Shown here piece after piece: positions 43,703-52,354 of a stretch of 64,000 nt of DNA. The notes beneath the pieces are model-generated. The model saw only the letters and a program-made list of their open reading frames with translations, was not told the origin of the DNA and ran no database searches. Where the stretch lies: contig JAUIDE010000001.1 of assembly GCA_030429105.1 (NCBI GenBank), forward strand, positions 62,001 to 126,000. Reading direction: 5' to 3'. Position 1 is the stretch's first letter. Every line of letters starts with the position of its first letter. The DNA is from Alphaproteobacteria bacterium. GTDB lineage: Bacteria > Pseudomonadota > Alphaproteobacteria > Rhodobacterales > Rhodobacteraceae. Position numbers and translations under genes: made by a program.

Positions 43703-44197
43703 ATGGCGGACAGAGCGGAAAAGGCAGGTGCGGCATGGGCGCTGCCTGTGGATCTGGCGGATGGCGCGCGCATTCTACTGGTGGATGACGACGCCCCTTT
43801 CCGCCGCCTCGCGGCTCGCGCGCTTTCAGCCTGCGGTCATGTAGTGATCGAGGCGGAAAACGCCGAGGCGGCGCTGGACATCGTAAGAAGCGGCCCTGTC
43901 GACCTCGCGGTGACTGACGTCGCTCTCCCCGGGCTCGACGGTCCGGATTGGCTCCGCGAGGCGCGGCGCGACCGGCCCAACCTCCCGGCGGTTATCGTCT
44001 CTGGCTATCAGGAGAGCGTGGTGGCGGGCCGGTTCGCTCGAATTCCCGGCTCGGTGTTCCTGGAGAAGCCGGCGCCGCTGGAGCGGCTTACCCGCGCGGT
44101 GAGGACCGAACTCGCCCGCGCCGAAGCCGCGCAGCGGCTGGCTCAGAGACTGGCCCAGCAGGGGAACGGATCTCCCAGCAGCGGCGTCGCTTCGTAG
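43703..44197 (+). CDS. Stand-alone CckA-type receiver (response regulator)
   Basis: Single receiver-domain protein of 164 residues. Acidic pocket DDD near 29-31 (ILLVDDDAPFRRLAARALS), phosphoacceptor Asp in DLAVTDVALPGLDGPDWLREA, Ser in VIVSGY and the Lys in FLEKPAPLERLTRAV are all present. The GLDGPDWLREA and IPGSVFLEKPAPL patterns closely resemble the receiver at the C terminus of the CckA hybrid kinase, but no kinase part is present. GGGAGGCG precedes ATG 43703. A hairpin (GCGCTCCC, 11-nt loop, GGGAGCGC) at 43661-43687 lies in its leader. Its 3' end overlaps the convergent peptidase gene by 55 bp. Confidence 0.88.
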   Translation: MADRAEKAGAAWALPVDLADGARILLVDDDAPFRRLAARALSACGHVVIEAENAEAALDIVRSGPVDLAVTDVALPGLDGPDWLREARRDRPNLPAVIVSGYQESVVAGRFARIPGSVFLEKPAPLERLTRAVRTELARAEAAQRLAQRLAQQGNGSPSSGVAS

Positions 44198-45147
44198 ACC
44201 GCGCGCGCGACCGCGCGGGCGAGGCAGAGGGCGGCGGCGTGACCCAGCGCTAGCATCTCGGCCGGATCCGCAGGCGCGGCGCTGAGCCGGGTCGATGCGG
44301 CGAAGATGAGATCGCCGTCGAAGGGCGTGTGGGCGGGCGAAAGTGCGCGGGCGATACCGTCATGCGCCGCCCAGGCCATTCGCGTCGCCCCGGCCTTGTC
44401 CAGCGCGGCATCTGTCGCGACCACTGCTATGGTCGTCGCCTCGCCCGCGCGCGGTATTTCGAGCTTGACGCGGAAAGTCCCAGCCGGGCCGGGCGCGGCG
44501 GGCGCAGGGCCTAACCCGCCGAATTCGGCGTCCATCTCCCAGGGCGCCGCCCAGAAATGGCGCGTTCCGGGAACCACAGCGGAGCCCAGGGCGTTGACAG
44601 CGACGAGCGCGCCCACGGTCGCGCCCGAGGGAAGGATGAACGAGGCCGAACCGAGCCCGCCGCGGAGCCGCGCCGTCGTGGCCCCGGCGCCGGCCCCCGC
44701 CGTCCCGAGCGCGAAGGCCTCCGATGCGGCCCCGAAGGCGGCGCGGCCGAGCGCGGGGTAGGGGTTCGCCGCCCAGTCCTTCGCGCCTCCGTTCGCGAGG
44801 TCGAAAAGGATCGCGGCGGGCGCGATGGGCACCAGCGTTCCGCCCGCCGGATGCCCGCGCCCCGCGGCGCGCAGCGCGTCCATTACGCCGTCCGCCGCCG
44901 CGAGGCCAAAGGCGGAGCCGCCGGAGAGGACGAGCGCGTCCACCGCCGGCACGAGCTTGTCCGGCGCCAGAAGATCGGTCTCCCTGGTGCCCGGCGCGCC
45001 GCCCATCACCGCGACGCCGGCGACGAATGGCCGTGAACCGGTTACGACCGTGACGCCAGTCTTGACCGCGAGATCCTCTGCATTGCCGACGAGAAACCCC
45101 GGCACGTCCGTAAGGAGATTTCTTGGACCGGGGCTAAAGGCGCTCAT
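44143..45147 (-). CDS. P1 family (DmpA/NylC-type) N-terminal nucleophile peptidase
   Basis: Ntn-hydrolase-type peptidase of 334 residues, made as a precursor that cleaves itself. It starts GPRNLLTDVPGFLVGNAED, then has LSGGSAFGLAAADGVMDALRAAGRG, SGATVGALVAVNALGS and a C-terminal HTPFDGDLIFAASTR. The last is a conserved block near the self-cleavage site in NylC-like members; I cannot fix the nucleophile. Substrates range from aminopeptide to nylon-oligomer amide bonds. ATG 45147 is chosen because the SDR gene ends just upstream at 45155. Confidence 0.88.
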   Translation of the reverse strand: MSAFSPGPRNLLTDVPGFLVGNAEDLAVKTGVTVVTGSRPFVAGVAVMGGAPGTRETDLLAPDKLVPAVDALVLSGGSAFGLAAADGVMDALRAAGRGHPAGGTLVPIAPAAILFDLANGGAKDWAANPYPALGRAAFGAASEAFALGTAGAGAGATTARLRGGLGSASFILPSGATVGALVAVNALGSAVVPGTRHFWAAPWEMDAEFGGLGPAPAAPGPAGTFRVKLEIPRAGEATTIAVVATDAALDKAGATRMAWAAHDGIARALSPAHTPFDGDLIFAASTRLSAAPADPAEMLALGHAAALCLARAVARAVYEATPLLGDPFPCWASL

Positions 45148-45154
45148 CCCGCGC

Positions 45155-45901
45155 TCAGATGCAGCGCCCGCCATCCACCTCCAGCGCGGCTCCAGTGATC
45201 ATCGACGCTTCATCCGAGCAGAGGAAGGAGGCCGCGTTGCCGAGGTCCTCCGGCTGCGAGAAGCGGCCGAGCGGGATCGTGGCGATGAACTTCGCGCGCA
45301 TTTCCGGCGTGTCCTCCCCAAGGAAGGACTTCAGGAGCGGTGTCTCGCCCGCGACGGGGCAGAGCGCGTTGACGCGTACGCCGAAAGGGGCGAGCTCCAC
45401 CGCCATCGCCTTCGTCGCCGTGATCATCCAGCCTTTCGAGGCGTTGTACCAGTTAAGCCGCGGGCGGGGGGACAGGCCGGCGGTGGAGGCGATGTTGAGG
45501 ATCGCGCCCGTCTTCCTCTCCTTCATGTGTGGAACGATGTAACGTGCTGTCAAATAGACAGATTTCGCGTTGACAGCGAGCACCCGGTCGAACTCCGCCT
45601 CGCTCACGTCCTCCATCGGCGTCGGCAGATGGGTGATGCCGGCGTTGTTGACGAGGATGTCGACATGGCCGAAGGCCTCCGCCGCCGCGATCATCATCGC
45701 CTCCACGCTGTCCGCCTTGGCGACGTCGACATGGCAGGCTGTGGCGGCGTTGCCGGCCTCGGCCGCCTTGGTGCGCGCGCCTTCCTCGTTGATGTCGGCG
45801 ACCAGCACGCGCGCGCCCTCGGCGATGAACTTGTCGACGATCCCGCCGCCGAACCCCTGCGCGCCCCCCGTCACGATGGCGGTCTTGCCTTCGAGTCTCA
45901 T
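45155..45901 (-). CDS. Short-chain dehydrogenase/reductase (SDR)
   Basis: Classical SDR of 248 residues. The cofactor loop is VTGGAQGFGGGIVDKF (TGxxxGxG), with LVADIN suggesting NAD preference through the Asp after strand two. NNAG lies in DILVNNAGITHLP, and the catalytic tetrad is Asn, Ser in NIASTAGLSPRP, and Y-x-x-x-K in YNASKGW. The end EVDGGRCI is typical. ATG 45901 follows GGAGGAACGG. It overlaps no neighbour but is 7 bp from the peptidase gene, so they may share a transcript. Confidence 0.94.
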   Translation of the reverse strand: MRLEGKTAIVTGGAQGFGGGIVDKFIAEGARVLVADINEEGARTKAAEAGNAATACHVDVAKADSVEAMMIAAAEAFGHVDILVNNAGITHLPTPMEDVSEAEFDRVLAVNAKSVYLTARYIVPHMKERKTGAILNIASTAGLSPRPRLNWYNASKGWMITATKAMAVELAPFGVRVNALCPVAGETPLLKSFLGEDTPEMRAKFIATIPLGRFSQPEDLGNAASFLCSDEASMITGAALEVDGGRCI

Positions 45902-46048
45902 GCCGTCCGTTCCTCCGTTATCGGTTTGGCGGATGATGCGCCGGGCGCGGCGGGGGGCGCAAGCCCGCCGCCGCGCGGGGCGGCTGTTCTTTCCCGGCCG
46001 GCGGGGATAAAGCCCGCAGATGACCGCCTCGAAGACCATCCCCGCCTG

Positions 46049-46807
46049 ATGCCCCTCGCTCCCGAGCTTTCCGCCGCGGGCGCCCTTCTCGTCGCGGTGA
46101 TCTTCATCTTCGGGGGGACAGTGAAGGGGGCGACGGGGTTTGGCTTGCCGCTGACGACGATCTCGCTCCTGCCGCTCGTCGTGCCGCTCGATCTCGCGCT
46201 GGCGCTCAACACCCTCGTCGTCCCGATCACGAACGCGGCGCAAAGCGTGGCCTATGGCCCCGCGCTCGCCAATATCCGCATCTGCCTGCCGCTCGTCGCC
46301 GGCGTGGCGGCGACGGTGTTCCTCGCCGCCGCCGCGGTCGCCAGTGTGGGGGAGGAGGCGCTGCGGGTCGCGATGGGGCTTCTCCTGATCGGCTTCGCCG
46401 CCCTCTCCTTCGCCGCGCCCCGGCTCCGCGTCTCGAAGCGGATGGAGAGGCCCGCAGGCTTCGCCGCCGGCATGGCGGGCGGCGTCGCCGGCGCCGCCTT
46501 CACGGCGCCGGGGCCGATCTACGCCATGTGGTTCGCCGGCCTCGGGCTGGAGCGGCGGCGCTTCATCGGGGCGATGGGAGTGGCCATGTTCGCCTCCGGC
46601 CTGCTCGTCTCGGGCGCGTTCTGGGCCTCCGGCATTCTCGACGGGCCCCGCGCCGCGATGAGCGCGGCCTGCGCGCTCCCAGCCTTCCTCGGCATGTGGA
46701 TCGGAGAACGACTCGCGCGACGGCTGGATCAAGAGACGTTCCGGCGGATCATCCTCCTGATGCTGGCCGGACTGGGGCTACGGCATCTCTGGATCGTCCT
46801 CGCATGA
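46049..46807 (+). CDS. TauE/SafE family sulfite/sulfonate exporter-like permease
   Basis: Membrane protein of 252 residues with about eight hydrophobic segments in two repeats. The repeat motifs are FIFGGTVKGATGFGLPLTTISLLPLVVPLDLALAL at the N terminus and GMAGGVAGAAFTAPGPIYAMWFAGLGLERRRFIGAM in the middle, the TauE signature. TauE/SafE proteins export sulfite, sulfoacetate or related anions; ligand unknown. Its stop overlaps the MFS gene start (ATGA). ATG 46049 is the first that gives a clean N terminus. Confidence 0.9.
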   Translation: MPLAPELSAAGALLVAVIFIFGGTVKGATGFGLPLTTISLLPLVVPLDLALALNTLVVPITNAAQSVAYGPALANIRICLPLVAGVAATVFLAAAAVASVGEEALRVAMGLLLIGFAALSFAAPRLRVSKRMERPAGFAAGMAGGVAGAAFTAPGPIYAMWFAGLGLERRRFIGAMGVAMFASGLLVSGAFWASGILDGPRAAMSAACALPAFLGMWIGERLARRLDQETFRRIILLMLAGLGLRHLWIVLA

Positions 46808-48003
46808 GTAGGGGCATGAAGGCAGGCGGGCTCGGCTTCATTGCGATTCTCGCGCTTCTCTCCTCGCTCGGGCCGTTCTCGATCGACATGTATCTGCCGG
46901 CCATGCCGCAGATGGCGGGGGCGCTTTCGGCTTCCCCCGCGGCGATGCAGATGACCATCACCGCCTATCTCATCGGCAATGCAATCGGCCCGCTCTTCCT
47001 TTCTCCGCTTTCCGACGCCTGGGGGCGAAAGCGGGCGCAAACGCTCTTCCTCCTCGGCTACGCCGCCGCCTCGCTCGCCTGCGCGCTGGCGCCGAATGCG
47101 GAGGCGCTTATCGCCGCGCGGATCGTGCAGGCCGTCGCCGCCGGCGCCTCGACCGCGGCGGCGCGGGCGATGCTGTCCGACCTCTTCAGCGGCGACGCGC
47201 TTTCCCGCGCGACCTCCATCCTTATGACAATCTTCACCATCGGCCCGGTCGCGGCGCCGCTGATCGGCGCGGGGATGCTGGAGCTGACGGGATGGCGCGG
47301 CATCTTCTGGCTTCTTGTCGGCGTCGGCCTCGTTTCGCTCCTCCTCTTCCAGGTGCTCCCCGAGACGCTGCCGCCGGAAAAGCGGAGACCCTATGCGCCG
47401 GGCGCGGTGCTCTCGGGCTACCTCGCGATGATGCGGAACCCTCGCGCGATCCGCTATTTCGCCTCCACCTTCGCCTTCGCCTTCGTGTTCTTCGCGATGC
47501 TGGCCTCCGCGCCCTTCATCTTCATCGAGCATTTCGGGATGAGCCCGACCGGATTCGCCTGGCTCTTCGCTGCGGTTTCGGGCGCGGCCTTCGCCGGCAA
47601 CATCGTCAACGCCCGCTTCGTCTTCCGCTTCGGCTACGAGCGGATGCTGAAGGGCGCGACCTGGGCGCAGGCGGCGCTCGGGCTCGCGATGGCGGCGGTT
47701 GCGCTCACCGGAGCCGGCGGGCTTTGGGGCGTCTTCGCGGTGATGCTCTGGCTGATGGGAGTGTTCCATGTAAACCTCGCCAACACGATGGCGGGGCTCA
47801 TGAGCGTCGCGGGGGACCGCGCCGGGGCGGCAGGCGCGGCGCTGATCTTCTGGCGCTTCGTCGGCGGCGCGGCGGGCTCCCTCGCGGTCGGCGCCTTCGG
47901 GACGAGCGCGCCCTGGCCCTTCGCCGCGTCGCTCCTCATTGGCGGGGCGGGCGCGCTGCTTGCGCTCAAGGTCGGACGGGAAGCCGCGCCAGCCGCTCGG
48001 TGA
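46804..48003 (+). CDS. Bcr/CflA family MFS drug-efflux transporter
   Basis: Major facilitator of 399 residues with twelve membrane segments. It begins LALLSSLGPFSIDMYLPAMPQMAGAL, the Bcr/CflA opening with the D-x-Y-L-P block, and continues PLSDAWGRKRAQTLFLLGYA with the G-R-K/R-P-loop. AIGPLFLSPLSD and PVAAPLIGAGMLELTGWRGIFW also match. It is read with the TauE/SafE gene and overlaps the convergent nucleoside hydrolase gene by 38 bp. Confidence 0.93.
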   Translation: MSRGMKAGGLGFIAILALLSSLGPFSIDMYLPAMPQMAGALSASPAAMQMTITAYLIGNAIGPLFLSPLSDAWGRKRAQTLFLLGYAAASLACALAPNAEALIAARIVQAVAAGASTAAARAMLSDLFSGDALSRATSILMTIFTIGPVAAPLIGAGMLELTGWRGIFWLLVGVGLVSLLLFQVLPETLPPEKRRPYAPGAVLSGYLAMMRNPRAIRYFASTFAFAFVFFAMLASAPFIFIEHFGMSPTGFAWLFAAVSGAAFAGNIVNARFVFRFGYERMLKGATWAQAALGLAMAAVALTGAGGLWGVFAVMLWLMGVFHVNLANTMAGLMSVAGDRAGAAGAALIFWRFVGGAAGSLAVGAFGTSAPWPFAASLLIGGAGALLALKVGREAAPAAR

Positions 48004-48907
48004 GGAGGGCGAAGAAGCCGTCGGCGTCGACGCTTCGGATGAATGTCGCGTTTGGAACCCGCTTCGTCACCCGCCACCAGTCCACCACCGTCGCGCCGAG
48101 GGTAAGCGCGCTCTCCGTCTCGATCTCGACGTTCACGAACCGGCCGGAGAAGAGTTCCGGCCTCAGCAGGTAGGCGATCACGCAGGGGTCATGCAGCGGC
48201 GCGCCTTCGGAGCCGTATTTCTCCTTGTCGAACCGCTCGAAGAAATGGGTGAGGCCGGCGACGGCGTCTCCCACAGCCGTCCCCATCCTCTCGAAGCCGG
48301 CGACATGGGCCGGCGTCGTCAGCGCCTGATGTGTGCAGTCGAGCGGGATCATCGTGATCTTCGCGCCGGATTTCAGCACGATCTCAGCGGCTTCCGGATC
48401 GACGTAGATGTTGAATTCGGCCGACGGGGTGACATTTCCCTGCTCGAAGTAGCCGCCGCCCATGAGGACGATTTCCTGAACCTTCTCAGCCAGGTCCGGC
48501 GCCTTCCTCAGGGCGGTGGCGATGTTCGTCAGCGGGCCAAGCGGGCAAAGGGTGATTGCGCCGGGGTGGGCGCGCACCGTTTCGACAATGAAGTCGACCG
48601 CGCCGGGCCAGAGCTTCATGGTCGGCTCAGGCAGGTCAGCCCCGTCTAGCCCGGTCTTCCCGTGGACGTTCTCCGCTGTCACGAGCGGGCGGGCGAGCGG
48701 CGCCTCCGCTCCGGCGTAGACTGCGCAATCGGCGCGCCCCGCCAGCTCGCAGATCTTCCGCGCGTTAAGCGCCGTCAGCGGAAGCGGCACGTTGCCGGCG
48801 ACGCAGGTGACGCCAAGCACCTCGAGCTCCGGCGAGGCGAAGGCGAGGAGGAGGGCGACGGCGTCGTCCTGCCCGGGGTCGGTGTCGATGATGATCTTCC
48901 GCGTCAC
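47966..48907 (-). CDS. Inosine-uridine preferring nucleoside hydrolase
   Basis: Ca2+-dependent ribonucleoside hydrolase, 313 residues. The metal-binding IIIDTDPGQDDAVALLLAF with its DTDPGxDD motif is at residues 5-23. VHGKTGLDG, PLGPLTNIATALRK, VLMGGGYFEQGNVTPSAEFNIYVDPEAA and LHDPCVIAYLL follow. It cleaves N-glycosidic bonds of nucleosides. It is the last gene of an operon after two CoA-transferase subunits, with 4-bp overlaps, an uncommon pairing. Confidence 0.95.
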   Translation of the reverse strand: MTRKIIIDTDPGQDDAVALLLAFASPELEVLGVTCVAGNVPLPLTALNARKICELAGRADCAVYAGAEAPLARPLVTAENVHGKTGLDGADLPEPTMKLWPGAVDFIVETVRAHPGAITLCPLGPLTNIATALRKAPDLAEKVQEIVLMGGGYFEQGNVTPSAEFNIYVDPEAAEIVLKSGAKITMIPLDCTHQALTTPAHVAGFERMGTAVGDAVAGLTHFFERFDKEKYGSEGAPLHDPCVIAYLLRPELFSGRFVNVEIETESALTLGATVVDWWRVTKRVPNATFIRSVDADGFFALLTERLARLPVRP

Positions 48908-49632
48908 GCGGCGATCCCGAACACGTCCCGCGCGAACCGGGGATAGGGGTTCGCGAGGTCCCGCGCGATCTCGCCCCGGATAAGTGCAAGGTCTTCAGCG
49001 CCCGGCGTCTCCGTCTCCGGCACATGATCTGGAAGATCAAAGGCGAAACCGGTCTGCTCCCGCACCTCCTCCGCCGTGACGCCCGGATGGACGGAGGCGA
49101 GGCGGAAGCGGCCCTTTCCGCGGTCGAAAATCATAACGCAGAGATTGGTGACCAGAGCATGAGGCCCGCCGGGGCGGTGCACACCCGGCTCCGAGACGCC
49201 GGGTGCTGAGATGAAATCCACCCTCTCGGGGAATACGCGGCGAGAATGTTCGAGCCTGAACAGGATCACCTTCGGCACGAGGAAATAGAGGTAGGCCGAG
49301 CCGAAGGCGCCGGACCAGCGGACATCCATCTGCGGATAGGCTCCGATCCCGTGCAGATTGATGTTCGCCTGCCCGTCAATCTGCCCGCCGGACAAGAAGA
49401 ACGCGTCCACCCGCCCCTGTGCCGCCTGATCGAAGAGCTCCACCCCGCCGTCGCAGCGATAGGCGGGAAGCTCGGAGCCGATGATGGAGACGCGCGCGCC
49501 CTCCCGTCTCGCGGTCAGCATCGCCGCTGCGCCGGGAATGGGGGAGAGAACGCCGCAGGCGATGTGCCCGGAGCCCGAAAGGAGCCCGGCCACGGCATGG
49601 ATCAGCCGCTCCTCAAGCTTCACATCGCTCAT
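48904..49632 (-). CDS. CoA-transferase beta subunit (IpdB-like)
   Basis: Class I CoA-transferase-like beta subunit of 242 residues. It has HIACGVLSPIPGAAAMLTARREGARVSIIGSELPAYR, FFLSGGQIDGQANINLHGIG and GPHALVTNLCVMIFDRGKGRFRL. The usual SxENG catalytic-glutamate block is not seen, a feature also of IpdAB-type proteins that act as hydrolases rather than transferases. It overlaps both neighbours by 4 bp. ATG 49632 is set by the overlap with the alpha-subunit stop. Confidence 0.86.
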   Translation of the reverse strand: MSDVKLEERLIHAVAGLLSGSGHIACGVLSPIPGAAAMLTARREGARVSIIGSELPAYRCDGGVELFDQAAQGRVDAFFLSGGQIDGQANINLHGIGAYPQMDVRWSGAFGSAYLYFLVPKVILFRLEHSRRVFPERVDFISAPGVSEPGVHRPGGPHALVTNLCVMIFDRGKGRFRLASVHPGVTAEEVREQTGFAFDLPDHVPETETPGAEDLALIRGEIARDLANPYPRFARDVFGIAA

Positions 49633-50447
49633 TCCGCGGCCCTCGGCGCCGCCTCTAGCCCGCCCAGCCACGCACTGAAGCCCTCCGGCGTTTTCGCCGC
49701 GCGAGCGTAGGATGCGATTTCAGCCTCGTCGACCGGATAGAGCCCCGGAGCCGCAGTCGGCCACGCCCCGCGCGGCGCCTCCGCCAGCGCGGCGACATAG
49801 AGCGAGGAGACGAGGTTGGGCGAGGCCGACTCGTCCTCGCGGAGGTCGTGCTCCACGATCTCCTCCACCGTAACAAGGCTTTGCTTCGCCGCATGGGCGA
49901 GCGTCTTCAGCTCGTGCCGCGGCCCGACCCAGACATTGCCGAACCGGTCAGCCTTGAGCGCATGGATCAGCGCGAAGTCGGGGCGGATCGGGGGGAGGAT
50001 CACCACCGGGTCGCCGGGGGCGAAGGGGTTGTCGATCACCTTCCAGTCCGGCCGGTTGGCGAGAAGGTCGGAGCCGATGATCCCGCGGATCGGAACGAAG
50101 GGCTGCCCCTTCTCCCCCGCCTGAAGCGCGGCGTAGACGGCGGGGCAGGTCGCGTCCCGCACCTCCACGGCGCCGGTCTTCACCGCCTCGACGAAGCGGG
50201 GCGCGAGGCCGAACTCGCCAAGCGTGACGCCCGATGTCTCCACCACCTTCACGCAGCCCGCGCCGATCAGCAGGTCGGCGACCATCGAGGCGGTGGGGAT
50301 CGTAACGAGATGGAGATCGCGCACGCCCCGCCGGATCAACGCCCGGGCGAGCGCGATGGGCGAGAGCGGCTCCTTGGCTAACCCGACGCTCGCCCCGTCC
50401 GGGACCAGCGCAGCGAGATCGTCGGGCGTGGAGAGAAATCGGGTCAT
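49629..50447 (-). CDS. CoA-transferase alpha subunit (IpdA-like)
   Basis: CoA-transferase-like alpha subunit of 272 residues. The fold is seen in GASVGLAKEPLSPIALARALIRRGVRDLHLVTIPTAS, then FVPIRGIIGSDLLANRPDWKVIDNPFAPGDPVVILPPIRPDFALIHALKADRFGNVWVGPRHEL, matching glutaconate/IpdA-type subunits. ATG 50447 follows GAGGAGG. It begins the operon alpha - beta - nucleoside hydrolase. The acyl-CoA substrate is unknown. Confidence 0.87.
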   Translation of the reverse strand: MTRFLSTPDDLAALVPDGASVGLAKEPLSPIALARALIRRGVRDLHLVTIPTASMVADLLIGAGCVKVVETSGVTLGEFGLAPRFVEAVKTGAVEVRDATCPAVYAALQAGEKGQPFVPIRGIIGSDLLANRPDWKVIDNPFAPGDPVVILPPIRPDFALIHALKADRFGNVWVGPRHELKTLAHAAKQSLVTVEEIVEHDLREDESASPNLVSSLYVAALAEAPRGAWPTAAPGLYPVDEAEIASYARAAKTPEGFSAWLGGLEAAPRAAE

Positions 50448-50541
50448 GGCGGCCTCCTCGCGACGATCCTGAACCCCCACGCGGCGTTTGCCAAGGCGCG
50501 ACGGATGCCCCATGCTCGCGGAAAATAGGGAGGGGCCGCAA

Positions 50542-52254
50542 ATGGCCATGAAGCAGCTTTCGGGGATCGACGCCTCCTTTCTCTACATGGAGACGCCGGA
50601 GACGCCGATGCATGTCGCCGGGCTCACGCTCTATGACCTGCCGCCCGGTTTCACCGGCTCCTTCCACGAGCACTTCAAGCGGTTCTTTGCCGGCCGCGTG
50701 CACCTGATCCCGATCTTCGGGAAGAAGCTGGCCAAGAGCGTGTTCGAAATCGACCACCCCGGTTGGGTGGATGCGGAGCCCGATCTCGACTGGCACATCG
50801 AGGGTCGGCGCCTGCCCGCTCCCGGCACGCAGCGCCAGCTTGAGGAACTCGTCGGCGCGCTCCATGAGGAGCGGCTTGACCGGACCCGCCCGCTCTGGCG
50901 CTTCACGGTGATCGAGGGGCTCGAATCTGGGCAGGTCGCGCTCTATTCGAAGGTCCACCATGCCGCCATCGACGGCGGAGCGGGGATGGTCATCACCCAG
51001 GCGCTCTATGACCTGACGCCTGAGCCGCGGAAGGTGCCGCCGCCGGAGCCAAAGGCGCCGGACCGCGTCCCGACCATTCCGGAACGGGCCGTTCTCGGAC
51101 TGCACGACATCGCCTCCAACCTCATCCGCCAGCAATTGCGCCTTTTCGAGGCGGCGCCGAAAGCGGCGGGGCAGATCGCGGACCTCCTCGCACCGGCGCT
51201 GAAGGGCGGGCTCTCGCTGCCTCAGCTTATCGCGCCGAAGACGCCGTTCAACGGAACGATCGGCGCAGCCCGCTCCTACGTCGCCCGTTCCGTGCCCCTT
51301 TCCGAGGCAAAGGCCGTGGCGAAGGCGACGGGGACGACGATCAACGACGTGGTGATGGCGATCTCCTCCGGCGCGCTCCGGGCCTATCTCAATCGCCGCC
51401 GCGCCCTGCCGGACGCCGCGCTCGTCGCCTTCGTGCCGATCTCGCTGCGCGAGGCCGGTAACAAGGACCTGAACAATCAGGTCTTCGGCATGAATTGCCC
51501 GCTCGCCACGAATTACGGCGACCCGATGAAACGGCTTCAGATCATTAACCGGGACTCGCGGTCGTCGAAGACCGTAGCCGGCGGCCTCAAGGAACTTTCG
51601 CCACGGGACTACACGGTTCTCGGCGCGCCGATGCTGCTGCCGGGCCTCATGCAGCTTTATGGCGCGACGCGGCTTGCAGATGTGGCGCCGAACCCGGTCA
51701 ATGTCGTCATTTCGAACAATGCCGGCCCGCCCGTGCCTCTCTATTGCGCCGGCGCCAAGGTGACGGCGCTCTATCCGGTCTCCATACCGGTGCACGGCGT
51801 CGGCGTTAACATCACCGTGCAAAGCTATATGGATGCGCTCGATTTCGGCATCACGGCGGACGCCGCCTCCGTCCCCGACATTGATCGCATGGGGGAAGAT
51901 CTCGTCGCCGCCCATCTTGAGCTGAGGGACGCGGCGCTTGGCAAGCCTGCGCCGCCGCCCGTTGCCGAAAAGTCTGCGCTGCGTGTCGTCGCTGGGTCCG
52001 CTTCGGCTCCGAAAGCTGTTGCGGCTCCGAAGGCCGCCCCGAAGGAGCCGGTCAGGAAGCCGCGTCCGAAGACCCCCGCGAAGCCGGCAGACGCGGCGGC
52101 GAAGGCGACGTCGAAATCGGCTCCAAAGACGCCGGCGGATAAACCGGCTAGGAAGCCGCGCGCCGAGCCGCCCGCCAAAGTGGCTTCGGACGCCGCGGCG
52201 AAGGCGCCGGAGAACCCTCGCGCCAGAAAGCCGAAGCCGCCGGCGCCCAAGTGA
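50542..52254 (+). CDS. Wax ester synthase/diacylglycerol acyltransferase (WS/DGAT) with histone-H1-like tail
   Basis: Bifunctional acyltransferase of 570 residues. The catalytic HHAAIDG (H139-H140...D144) lies in VHHAAIDGGAGMV, and the second domain has TTINDVVMAISSGALRAYL and NPVNVVISNNAGP. Such enzymes make wax esters or triacylglycerol at the lipid-membrane interface. The last ~90 residues (from about 480) are a Lys/Ala/Pro-rich stretch of APKxxA and RKPRPK repeats, like histone H1 or phasin-type tails, absent from ordinary members. GAGGGG precedes ATG 50542. Neighbours are a lipase-fold protein and phasin-type genes. Confidence 0.93.
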   Translation: MAMKQLSGIDASFLYMETPETPMHVAGLTLYDLPPGFTGSFHEHFKRFFAGRVHLIPIFGKKLAKSVFEIDHPGWVDAEPDLDWHIEGRRLPAPGTQRQLEELVGALHEERLDRTRPLWRFTVIEGLESGQVALYSKVHHAAIDGGAGMVITQALYDLTPEPRKVPPPEPKAPDRVPTIPERAVLGLHDIASNLIRQQLRLFEAAPKAAGQIADLLAPALKGGLSLPQLIAPKTPFNGTIGAARSYVARSVPLSEAKAVAKATGTTINDVVMAISSGALRAYLNRRRALPDAALVAFVPISLREAGNKDLNNQVFGMNCPLATNYGDPMKRLQIINRDSRSSKTVAGGLKELSPRDYTVLGAPMLLPGLMQLYGATRLADVAPNPVNVVISNNAGPPVPLYCAGAKVTALYPVSIPVHGVGVNITVQSYMDALDFGITADAASVPDIDRMGEDLVAAHLELRDAALGKPAPPPVAEKSALRVVAGSASAPKAVAAPKAAPKEPVRKPRPKTPAKPADAAAKATSKSAPKTPADKPARKPRAEPPAKVASDAAAKAPENPRARKPKPPAPK

Positions 52255-52354
52255 CGTTGCGTCATACGCGCGTGAACCAGTGGCGTTTTGTCACGCACAC
52301 GCCTACCTTTCTGTAAAGCCGGATTGACACCGGCGTGAACGAAGGGGCCGTCGC

